Shown in pieces: positions 7,875-13,868 of a DNA stretch of 14,136 nucleotides. The position numbers and the translations under genes were made by a program. The notes beneath the pieces were generated by a model, which was not told the DNA's origin, made no database searches, and was given only the letters and a program-made list of their open reading frames with translations. The stretch's first letter is position 1, and each line of letters opens with the position of its first letter. Source of the stretch: Actinomycetes bacterium (GTDB taxonomy: Bacteria; Actinomycetota; Acidimicrobiia; Acidimicrobiales; JAMCPL01); contig JAJZWK010000031.1 in NCBI GenBank assembly GCA_021846725.1, positions 1-14,136 on the forward strand, in the 5' to 3' direction.

Positions 7875-7958
7875 ATGCAACCAGCGTCCTCACTGTATTG
7901 AACACAGCTATAAAATCTAGCGCATAGGTCTGACTGGCCACTAGATGCAACCAGCGTC
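7857..7958. repeat. 32-bp exact direct repeat copying the 3' end of the ROK kinase gene
   Basis: Copy 1 (7857-7888) holds the last 15 coding bases of the kinase gene, its TAG stop (7872-7874) and 14 following bases. Copy 2 (7927-7958) is identical, with period 70 and a 38-bp spacer, and ends 25 bp before the dapA start. Copy 2 supplies an ATG at 7945 in frame with dapA, which could mislead start calling. Confidence 0.95.
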
Positions 7959-7973
7959 TCGCCAGATGTATAC

Positions 7974-7982
7974 TAGGGAAAG
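7974..7982 (+). promoter_or_regulatory. Ribosome binding site that decides the dapA start
   Basis: An AGGGAAAG stretch lies directly upstream of ATG 7984. The in-frame ATG at 7945 lies inside the duplicated kinase tail and has no such site, so 7984 is the better start. Confidence 0.6.
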
Positions 7983-7983
7983 T

Positions 7984-8889
7984 ATGAATCCTAATTCCCC
8001 AGAACCCAGGTTCGGTAACGTAATTACTGCAATGGTCACCCCATTCCTACCAGATGATTCCCTGGATATAGACGGTACAGTACGGCTTGCTCGATGGCTG
8101 TCAGAGCATGGCAGTGACGGTTTGGTGCTGGCTGGATCCACTGGAGAAGGTGCCGCTCTCAGCGATGAAGAAAAACGGGAACTCTGGTCTTCTGTGGCAG
8201 AGAGTATCACTGTACCAGTAGTAGCAGCTACCGGTACCGCTGACACTCGACATACGATACAACTTACCCGTGTTGCAGAAGAATGTGGAGTAGACGGCAT
8301 ACTGCTAGTCACTCCTTACTATCTGCGTCCCTCTCAGCAAGGCCTCTTTGACCACTTCAAAGCCGTAAGTGAATCCACCAGTCTGCCTGTCGTACTATAC
8401 GATATACCATCGAGAACGGGGAGGCGCATAGCAATAGATACGACGTTAAGACTGGTCTCCGAGGTAAAGAACGTTATCGGGACAAAAGATGCCACTGGAG
8501 ATGTTCCATCCGCTGCTCGCCTGATAGCCAATGCACCAAGTTATTTCGAACTCTACAGCGGAGACGACTCACTCACTCTTCCATTTCTCTCTGTAGGAGG
8601 CGTAGGGTTGATAAGCGTAGCAAGCCATTGGGCGGGAGAAGAATTCAGCCAAATGATCTCTTCGTTCAAGGCAGGCGATGTGCATAAGGCCACTGGAATA
8701 AATGCCTCCCTTATCGAGTCTTATGTATTTGAGACATCAGAGGCTTTTCCCAATCCTCTGCCTGCAAAAGCAGCCTGTAGGGCACTGGGGCTACCTGCAG
8801 GTCAATGTCGATTGCCCCTTGGCTCAGCACCGACGCAACTCGACAATGCTGCTCACCAGGTGCTGGCTCACTTGAACAAACTAAACTAA
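7984..8889 (+). CDS. dapA: 4-hydroxy-tetrahydrodipicolinate synthase (DapA)
   Basis: DapA condenses pyruvate with aspartate-4-semialdehyde, the first committed step of diaminopimelate/lysine synthesis, in the cytoplasm. With the ATG at 7984 the protein has 301 residues, the normal family length. It is a class I aldolase TIM barrel. GSTGEG (51-56) corresponds to the GTTGE loop. VTPYYLRPSQQGL (109-121) carries the tetrad tyrosine Y113. LYDIPSRTGR (138-147) holds Y139 and R144, equivalent to E. coli Tyr133 and Arg138. IGTKDATGD (165-173) has the Schiff-base lysine K168. YSGDD (191-195) and GGVGLISVASH (205-215) follow as expected. A frame extension to 7945 would add 13 residues that come from the duplicated tail of the upstream gene. 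Close relatives (N-acetylneuraminate lyase, KDG aldolases) share the fold, but the conserved R144 favours DapA. The stop region reads as a short AAACT repeat (about 8878-8892). Confidence 0.93.
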   Translation: MNPNSPEPRFGNVITAMVTPFLPDDSLDIDGTVRLARWLSEHGSDGLVLAGSTGEGAALSDEEKRELWSSVAESITVPVVAATGTADTRHTIQLTRVAEECGVDGILLVTPYYLRPSQQGLFDHFKAVSESTSLPVVLYDIPSRTGRRIAIDTTLRLVSEVKNVIGTKDATGDVPSAARLIANAPSYFELYSGDDSLTLPFLSVGGVGLISVASHWAGEEFSQMISSFKAGDVHKATGINASLIESYVFETSEAFPNPLPAKAACRALGLPAGQCRLPLGSAPTQLDNAAHQVLAHLNKLN

Positions 8890-8936
8890 ACTAGGCCGCA
8901 GCAACTAAGCTATCACGCAATCTCCTCTATGCTTCT

Positions 8937-9036
8937 TCCTATGCTCCAGCACCGGTTGTGCCTGTGGATTTCCGGTTACCGCATGGGTCGTAGTTGATGC
9001 CTATACTCACTCCTATGCTCCAGCACCGGTTGTGCC
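8937..9036. repeat. 26-bp exact direct repeat copying the 3' end of the MFS transporter gene
   Basis: The copies lie at 8937-8962 and 9011-9036, with period 74 and a 48-bp spacer. The copy at 9011-9036 contains the last seven codons of the transporter gene (minus strand), its TAG stop (complement of 9013-9015) and two further bases. The other copy lies downstream in the sense of transcription, inside the convergent spacer between dapA and the transporter. Confidence 0.95.
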
Positions 9037-11142
9037 CAATTTTGCCAACTCCGCGTCGATTTTCTTCTCATACTCTTCAAAGTCCTTCTTAGCTGCCTTG
9101 GGACTCCATCTCCCTTTAATAGTAAACAACAATATGAGGAAGAGAACCTGACCACCCAGGCACACCCACCACCATGTTTCCCACTGGTTTGGTGAATGTT
9201 CCTTTGCTGGGATTATCTTCTCAGCCGCAACCAGCAATGCCGCAAGCTGTGGAGAATAAGACTTTATCTTGGCAACCGTTGCAGCAGATACTGGTCTTCC
9301 TGCCTGAAGGCCAGCAGCAGCAGAGCTGAACAAATTGAGCCCATTCAACTGATTGAATATCCCCGGCTGTGTTGTCGCCAGTTGCTGCTGGCTGGCGAGT
9401 AGGGCGGCCAGCTGGGGTGAGTACGACTCAATTTTGGCCGCTATACTGGCAGGAACCGGTTTCCCAGTTTCGACATCAGTTGCAGCACCTACAAAAGATT
9501 CTAACCCCAACAACTGATCAAACAGGGAATGAGGTACCGCTGAGAGACTATAATTACCACCTATGAAATCAGCCAGCGCCAGTCCGTAAGGCTCACCGGT
9601 AGCTCTCAGCTGAGCAACAACCGATGGTGGTGCCGGCTTTTTTGCATTCGCGTAAGGTGCCGCTAGGTTCAAAGTATTCAGGGTGTCTACAGTATGGACA
9701 CTACTTGGAGTCGCCAGATAAGTAGCCATGGCTCTCCCGTAGGGTTGATTGGTAGCACGCAATCCAGCCAGGACCGCTGGGGGTGCTGGCTTATGGCTGG
9801 CAACGTACGGTAAAGCGGCGTTAAGAGCCTGGAGGCTGGTAGCAGCTGCATTGTTATCTACAATGGTCGATGCAGACGAGATGACTTGGGGCATTACCAG
9901 GAATGATATTGCAATGATTACCCGCAGTATCCATCCCCACACCGCCAATCCAGTAGCCGCCAGTGCAGGGTTCTTCTCCTCTACGGCTTCCGTATAGCTT
10001 GCCATCCACGCTACATAAGCCATAGCGTCAAAAAACCCTATAAGTATCACAATCCACACCAATGTGTAATAGCCAGTAGTCGGTGCATGTACCTTTGAGA
10101 TGAATAGGAGAGTAGCAATTATCATACCCACGGCACCGACCAGCATGAATGGTTTGCGGACTCGCAACTTATCTGAAAGAATGCCGAACACTATAAGCGC
10201 ACCTGCATCAAATGCCCAGTACCATGTATTTATACCATTGGCATTTGAGGTGGTTTGGCCAAATACCACCACGAAATAGAGAGTGAATACTGTAACTGCC
10301 GCGTAGTATATGAGCAGAAAGGTCGATATACCTATCGAAGAGACGATCAAGTCCCACTTCAGCATGGTCCGTATGGGACTTTTCAGGGACTCCTCTATAT
10401 CTATTCCCTTTGCACGTGCCTGGACCAGAGCTCTTTCCTTCTCACTGACCATTAGTTGATCGCGCAGTCCGGGTGATAGCTCACGCAGTCCAATAAACGT
10501 AATGGCAAAGACCACTAAAGCTACGATTCCAGAAATGATGAATTGATCTTGCCAGGGATGCAAATGCATTAGAGTATGCTCTGCAACAAGAGTAGCCGCA
10601 AGACTGCCAAGTACCGGACCGAGTGTCCAAAAACCCATTGCAGATGCTCTACCTATCTGTGGAGAGAAATCCCTTATAAGCGCCGGAGTAGACACCAGCA
10701 CAAGCCCCTCAGCAAAACCTATCGCTGTATAAGCAATTGCAAAACCCAGTTCCGAGTGGATATTCGGAATTGCAAAGAGTTGCAACAACGCCGTAGCAAG
10801 CACTCCGTAAAGAGTAAGGTTAACTCGGCCAATCTTATCCGACAGGCCTCCCACAATAGCAGTGACGGCCGCTGCAAGATTCCCAATCACGACCAGTGTC
10901 ATAAAATAGAGAAATGACATGTGATAGTACGGAAGCAACAAGGGCAGCACAGCACCTTCTACGAAGTAAAGGTAATACAGCACAACCGTAATCGCAACCG
11001 TAATCCCCAGATAGGTATATCTGGGCAGGGTATCGGGATAGGTATCTATAGTCCTGTCTATGATGAACCTAAACCTGCTCCTTGGCTCTCCTGCTCCACT
11101 ACTACCATTACCTCCACTATTATTGCCAGTAACGCTTGTCAT
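9013..11142 (-). CDS. MFS transporter with a four-repeat insertion before the last helix
   Basis: The 709-residue protein is a 12-helix major facilitator carrier of unknown substrate. The MFS loop 2-3 motif is GGLSDKIGRVNL (98-109), and its second-half counterpart is GILSDKLRVRKP (320-331). Helices run from about 42 to 425, and the last is about 656-676. Between the eleventh and twelfth helix lies an insertion of roughly 225 residues rich in Ala, Pro and Leu, where normal MFS proteins have a short loop. It contains two related repeat pairs: 436-477 with 487-528 (sharing KPAPP and PYG) and 540-582 with 595-637 (sharing SYSPQLAALL). An odd-to-even loop with a cytoplasmic N terminus would face the outside. 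A Gly/Ser-rich N-terminal tail and a charged, possibly coiled-coil C terminus (about 682-701) should be cytoplasmic. The ATG at 11142 has a GGGGAT upstream. It stands alone, convergent with dapA. The substrate could be a metabolite or sugar; nothing in the context decides. Confidence 0.88.
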   Translation of the reverse strand: MTSVTGNNSGGNGSSGAGEPRSRFRFIIDRTIDTYPDTLPRYTYLGITVAITVVLYYLYFVEGAVLPLLLPYYHMSFLYFMTLVVIGNLAAAVTAIVGGLSDKIGRVNLTLYGVLATALLQLFAIPNIHSELGFAIAYTAIGFAEGLVLVSTPALIRDFSPQIGRASAMGFWTLGPVLGSLAATLVAEHTLMHLHPWQDQFIISGIVALVVFAITFIGLRELSPGLRDQLMVSEKERALVQARAKGIDIEESLKSPIRTMLKWDLIVSSIGISTFLLIYYAAVTVFTLYFVVVFGQTTSNANGINTWYWAFDAGALIVFGILSDKLRVRKPFMLVGAVGMIIATLLFISKVHAPTTGYYTLVWIVILIGFFDAMAYVAWMASYTEAVEEKNPALAATGLAVWGWILRVIIAISFLVMPQVISSASTIVDNNAAATSLQALNAALPYVASHKPAPPAVLAGLRATNQPYGRAMATYLATPSSVHTVDTLNTLNLAAPYANAKKPAPPSVVAQLRATGEPYGLALADFIGGNYSLSAVPHSLFDQLLGLESFVGAATDVETGKPVPASIAAKIESYSPQLAALLASQQQLATTQPGIFNQLNGLNLFSSAAAGLQAGRPVSAATVAKIKSYSPQLAALLVAAEKIIPAKEHSPNQWETWWWVCLGGQVLFLILLFTIKGRWSPKAAKKDFEEYEKKIDAELAKLGTTGAGA

Positions 11143-11422
11143 TTACTGATCCCCTTTCTTCTGTCCGTATCTACATTCCATCTTCAGTCTATTGTTCCCC
11201 CTCTGTTCCCCCTCTGCTTCATTGTCAGTCTATTGCTCCTCTTCTGCCGTTCCTCTAGTCCATAGCTCCCATTCCACGCCTTCGACTTCATTGCTCCGTT
11301 GTAGTCCCCACTCCACCTTCAATTCATCACCCGACCGTATCGTAAGATCATAAACATTAAGTTTACTCAAATTTCATCTGCGAAAGTAGTTTTTGAAAAT
11401 ATTTGTGTAGTGCATACACCGC
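11143..11422 (-). promoter_or_regulatory. Purine-rich leader and upstream region of the MFS gene
   Basis: Read on the minus strand, about 11150-11340 is strongly purine-rich. It contains an exact 11-bp tandem (+ strand TGTTCCCCCTC at 11193-11203 and 11204-11214). It also contains an exact 11-bp direct repeat (TCAGTCTATTG at 11184-11194 and 11225-11235). Further upstream, about 11340-11410 becomes A+T-rich and is the likely promoter area, although I cannot fix a -35/-10 pair. A 35-codon ATG frame (11291 down to 11184) exists inside the leader but has biased Lys/Arg/Gly composition and no clear RBS. Confidence 0.4.
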
Positions 11423-11440
11423 TTGACCCACAGAGTACCC

Positions 11441-11716
11441 TTACAACTCCTTGTTCCAGGGATATCTGGGAATCGATCTCCCAGAAGAAGAGCGGACGCC
11501 ACATATCTCTGCCAGGAGCTTCGACGCTTCGAGGTTGATCAGAGGCGGATCAGGTGTACAAGGGTGTCGAGGTTGCTCATCGAAGGTGAACAGGCTGTCG
11601 ATATATATTGTGCACAAGTTGTGTGTTCAAGGATGGATATCCTTCTTGGTCAGAAGTACTTGCACTTGCTCACCTCAGATAACCGCCACCGCCACGTTGT
11701 CCGATAAAGACCTCAT
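11441..11716 (-). pseudogene. Broken ORF overlapping the methyltransferase stop as ATGA
   Basis: On the minus strand an ATG (11716-11714) overlaps the TGA stop of the methyltransferase by the classic ATGA arrangement of translationally coupled genes. Its frame then runs 92 codons to a TAA at 11441-11443, interrupted by two in-frame TGA codons (11677-11675 and 11629-11627). The segments are 13, 15 and 61 residues. The last one reads like ordinary protein (for example DSLFTFDEQPRHP, then PPLINLEASKLLAEICGV, ending YPWNKEL). I do not recognise the family. The position fits a decayed partner of the methyltransferase, such as a nuclease or specificity subunit. Two stops in 92 codons could occur by chance, so this is a candidate only. 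TGA is used as a normal stop elsewhere in the window, so recoding is not supported. Confidence 0.35.
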
Positions 11717-13128
11717 CCAAGGCGTTTCCGTTCGCACAGAGCGGTTAGAAGTTCCAGACCTGTCGGCTTCAGTATTTCGACAACAGCGTAGATCGGTTTC
11801 TTCTCCCCTACAACCTGTTCAAGCGCTTCTGCCCCGCCCCCGCTCACAGGGATGTTGGTCATAAGCAGGACAAATGGAGTATTGCTCACCTCGTAAAGAA
11901 CAGCAGCCTTGCCAAGTGTCTTCCACAAGGCATCAGTATTCTTCAATCCGACCCGTTGGCTAGTGAAGCTGCCCAAGACATCAAAAAACCACATTTTTCC
12001 TTGCTTGTCTCGAGCGGTAAAGCTCACCTCAATTCCGCCTAACTGTCGCTGGTTTTCACAGATAGCACTGAATCCAGCCTTTTCCAGACTCAATCTGGCT
12101 ATCTCCTTTGCTGTCCTGCCCTCTCCAATAAAACGAGACAGGGAGTCTTCATCTGGACTGACGGGTGCTGGAATTGCAGGGATGCTGACCTTCAGCGAAG
12201 CCGCCGATGCTTCACGCAGAAGATGTTGCCGCTCGGCCTCGACCCGTTTATCGGCTAACTCGATGTAAGATCGATCCAAGTCGTATCCTACAAAATGCCG
12301 CCCCGTCCGCACCGCTGCCACTGCCGTTGTCCCAGATCCTACAAAAGGATCGAGAACCAAGTCGTCCCGGTAAGTGTATAATTCGATGAGCCGAGCGGGA
12401 AGCTCAATCGGAAATGGGGCGGGATGCCCAACCCGTGTAGCACTCTCAGGTGGGATCTCCCACACATCGAGAGTGTCCTCCATGAAGTCGTCACGGGTCA
12501 CAGACGTTTCTGAAGGCAGTCCACGTCTTGCTCGCTCTTTGGCAGGGATGGCACGGTCGAATCGTCCCTTGCTGGCAATAATGACTCGCTCAGTTAGATC
12601 TCGCAGCACGGGGTTGCCTGGGCGCTGAAAACTCCCCCACGCACATGAACCCGATGACCCCCGTTGCTTTATCCAGACAATCTCACCTCGAAGCAGTAGA
12701 TGCAGCTCATCTTGGAGAATGCCGATCACGTCTGCCGAAAGCGAGCGATACGGGCGACGACCTAAATTGGCTACGTTGACAGCGATACGACCACCAGGTT
12801 CCAACTTTTGAACGCATTGCTCAAATACATCATATAAGAGATGGAGATATTCAAGGTATGTGGCAGGCACGCCCCCCTTACCAAGTGCTGTCTCATATTC
12901 CTTGCCGGCGAAGTATGGCGGTGAAGTCACAACCAAGGCGACAGATGAATCAGGAATCTCATCCATTCTGCGAGCGTCACCCACGATCAGCTTGTCGAGC
13001 ACGCGATAATTCGCTATTTCTGATTCTGACGACAAATTAGGCGGAGTAAACCTCTGATAGAAACCGGTGGCATCGTGGTTCTCTCGCTTCGACACACCGA
13101 AAGTCGAAGTGGATGTAGCGTACTTCAC
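11713..13128 (-). CDS. Site-specific DNA methyltransferase, beta class (SPPY motif), with extra C-terminal domain
   Basis: The 471-residue enzyme transfers a methyl group from S-adenosylmethionine to an exocyclic amino group in DNA. The catalytic motif IV, VTSPPYFAGKEYE (67-79), precedes the SAM-binding motif I, LDPFVGSGTTAVAAV (259-273), which is the order of beta-class enzymes. SPPY favours N4-cytosine, but N6-adenine cannot be excluded. HPAPFPIELPARLIEL (235-250) is the usual motif X region. Residues about 330-465 form an additional domain with GIEVSF (365-370), FFDVLGSF (381-388) and a K-rich helix, resembling a restriction-nuclease-like fold whose E-x-K would be D-V-L. That comparison is tentative. 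The start is GTG at 13128, directly after an in-frame TAG and with no clear RBS; a leaderless message is possible. Ile codons are ATA in only 4 of 24 cases, unlike its neighbours, suggesting transfer. No intact restriction gene is adjacent. Confidence 0.9.
   Translation of the reverse strand: MKYATSTSTFGVSKRENHDATGFYQRFTPPNLSSESEIANYRVLDKLIVGDARRMDEIPDSSVALVVTSPPYFAGKEYETALGKGGVPATYLEYLHLLYDVFEQCVQKLEPGGRIAVNVANLGRRPYRSLSADVIGILQDELHLLLRGEIVWIKQRGSSGSCAWGSFQRPGNPVLRDLTERVIIASKGRFDRAIPAKERARRGLPSETSVTRDDFMEDTLDVWEIPPESATRVGHPAPFPIELPARLIELYTYRDDLVLDPFVGSGTTAVAAVRTGRHFVGYDLDRSYIELADKRVEAERQHLLREASAASLKVSIPAIPAPVSPDEDSLSRFIGEGRTAKEIARLSLEKAGFSAICENQRQLGGIEVSFTARDKQGKMWFFDVLGSFTSQRVGLKNTDALWKTLGKAAVLYEVSNTPFVLLMTNIPVSGGGAEALEQVVGEKKPIYAVVEILKPTGLELLTALCERKRLG
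13087..13109. repeat. Inverted repeat inside the first codons of the methyltransferase
   Basis: CTTCGAC (13087-13093) and GTCGAAG (13103-13109) are perfect 7-bp inverted arms around 9 bases, covering about codons 7-14 of the methyltransferase. In the mRNA this would form a hairpin close to the start; as DNA it could be a protein-binding site. A coding coincidence is possible. Confidence 0.5.
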
Positions 13129-13471
13129 CTAAGTGTTACACCTTGCATCTCATCCATAAAAATAGTCTAGACATAGCTTGCAACTCGTATGGTGGATGCC
13201 CCCATCAACTAACACATATCACAATTCGCGACATTCTGGCAGTCGTTTTACCCGAATTGGGCCGAGTTTACCCAATCTGTTAGGGCAGGGAGGTTCACTG
13301 AAGCAGGTCAAAGTTAGGCCGCTGCTAACAGTATCCACCATCAATAGGACGACGGTGACACCGGCCTTGCTTGTGTCCTAGTATCCAACATCAGAAGCCA
13401 GCCAGCCCAAAAGCGCTTGACCGATTGGTATTAGAGGCGAACAATAGCGGCCCACAGCTCGAATCTGAATG
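13129..13471. other. 343-bp spacer without a supported gene
   Basis: I find no convincing protein or RNA gene. The longest + strand frame (13178-13381) has no recognisable protein pattern. The spacer has a 6-bp stem ATTGGG/CCCAAT (13256-13261 and 13271-13276) with no T-run. It has the short palindrome CGGTGACACCG. It also has an imperfect 14-bp direct repeat AGTATCCA(C/A)CATCA at 13330-13343 and 13380-13393. It should contain the promoter of the methyltransferase gene, reading leftward. Confidence 0.5.
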
Positions 13472-13481
13472 CTACGAGCTG
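13455..13481 (-). terminator. Hairpin spanning the DUF167 stop codon
   Basis: CAGCTCG (13455-13461) and CGAGCTG (13475-13481) form a perfect 7-bp stem with a 13-nt loop that includes the TAG stop of the gene. There is no T-run after it, so it may be a weak terminator or a 3'-end stabilising structure rather than a standard intrinsic terminator. Confidence 0.3.
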
Positions 13482-13750
13482 AGACGACGGAAAAGATCAG
13501 CCTCTTGGATTCCACGGATCCTGATAAGCTTGTTGCGACCTGTTTTCCCAGATTGTATACTGATCTGATTGCGTCGTACTTGCAACTTCTTTACCAGGAG
13601 CGTTATGAGCGCGTCGTTAGCCTTGCCATCGGTAGGGGGATCCTTGATATCTACGTGTAGGACATTATCCACAAACCCAGTGACACACGTAACACCAGCA
13701 CGAGGTCTTACGTGCGCTGCCAGCACAACATACTCTCGATCACTTCTCAT
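13472..13750 (-). CDS. DUF167/YggU family protein
   Basis: This 92-residue protein matches the small DUF167 (YggU) family. The conserved pattern is seen in HVRPRAGVTCVTG (13-25), LHVDIKDPPTDGKANDALI (31-49) with the hallmark 'PPxDGKAN', VKKLQVRRNQISIQSGKTGRNKLIRI (53-78) with the 'SGxxxRxKxI' ending, and a short terminal helix. The family is widespread in bacteria, archaea and eukaryotes, and its molecular role is unsettled. I chose ATG at 13750; TTG at 13756 would add two residues, and neither has a good RBS. A 19-bp palindrome sits 9 bp upstream of the start. Its Ile codons (2 ATA of 7) are too few to judge composition. Confidence 0.9.
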   Translation of the reverse strand: MRSDREYVVLAAHVRPRAGVTCVTGFVDNVLHVDIKDPPTDGKANDALITLLVKKLQVRRNQISIQSGKTGRNKLIRIRGIQEADLFRRLSS

Positions 13751-13759
13751 TACCAAAGC

Positions 13760-13778
13760 TCATAATAGCTTATTATGA
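13760..13778. promoter_or_regulatory. 19-bp palindrome, candidate operator upstream of DUF167
   Basis: TCATAATA-GCT-TATTATGA is a perfect inverted repeat with 8-bp arms and a 3-bp centre. It begins 9 bp upstream of the DUF167 ATG on the minus strand. Size and symmetry fit a binding site for a dimeric repressor. The TATTAT within it could also serve as a -10 element, which would make binding and transcription mutually exclusive. No regulator gene is visible nearby. Confidence 0.45.
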
Positions 13779-13868
13779 AACAACACCGTTTTCCGAAGCA
13801 TCAGCAAATATTTCACCAATACTTAGAACCACGCGTCCGCGATCCTTACTGGGCCATTGTCCGCTAAT

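Noticed and set aside
257..8980. The 11-mer TTCCGGTTACC occurs in the spacers at 257-267 and 8970-8980, both near echo repeats.
   Set aside because: Matches of 11 bases are expected by chance in a window of this size, and the two copies are in opposite orientation relative to their genes.
11441..11716. UGA read as tryptophan, suggested by the two in-frame TGA codons.
   Set aside because: The mutase, sua5 and methyltransferase genes all end with TGA, and tryptophan is written TGG throughout, so a recoded genetic code is not supported.
11423..11864. Two overlapping + strand open frames in the region after the methyltransferase.
   Set aside because: One runs antisense into the well-supported methyltransferase and both lack recognisable protein patterns; they look like shadow frames.
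13256..13276. ATTGGG/CCCAAT hairpin as a terminator for the DUF167 transcript.
   Set aside because: Stem of only 6 bp, no T-run, and about 200 bp away from the stop codon.
13178..13381. A 67-codon + strand frame in the spacer between the methyltransferase and DUF167.
   Set aside because: No RBS, no motif, and composition unlike the other proteins of the window.
13455..13481. tRNA T-loop-like string near AGCTCGAATC.
   Set aside because: No acceptor stem, anticodon arm or cloverleaf can be drawn around it; the symmetry is explained by the 7-bp hairpin.
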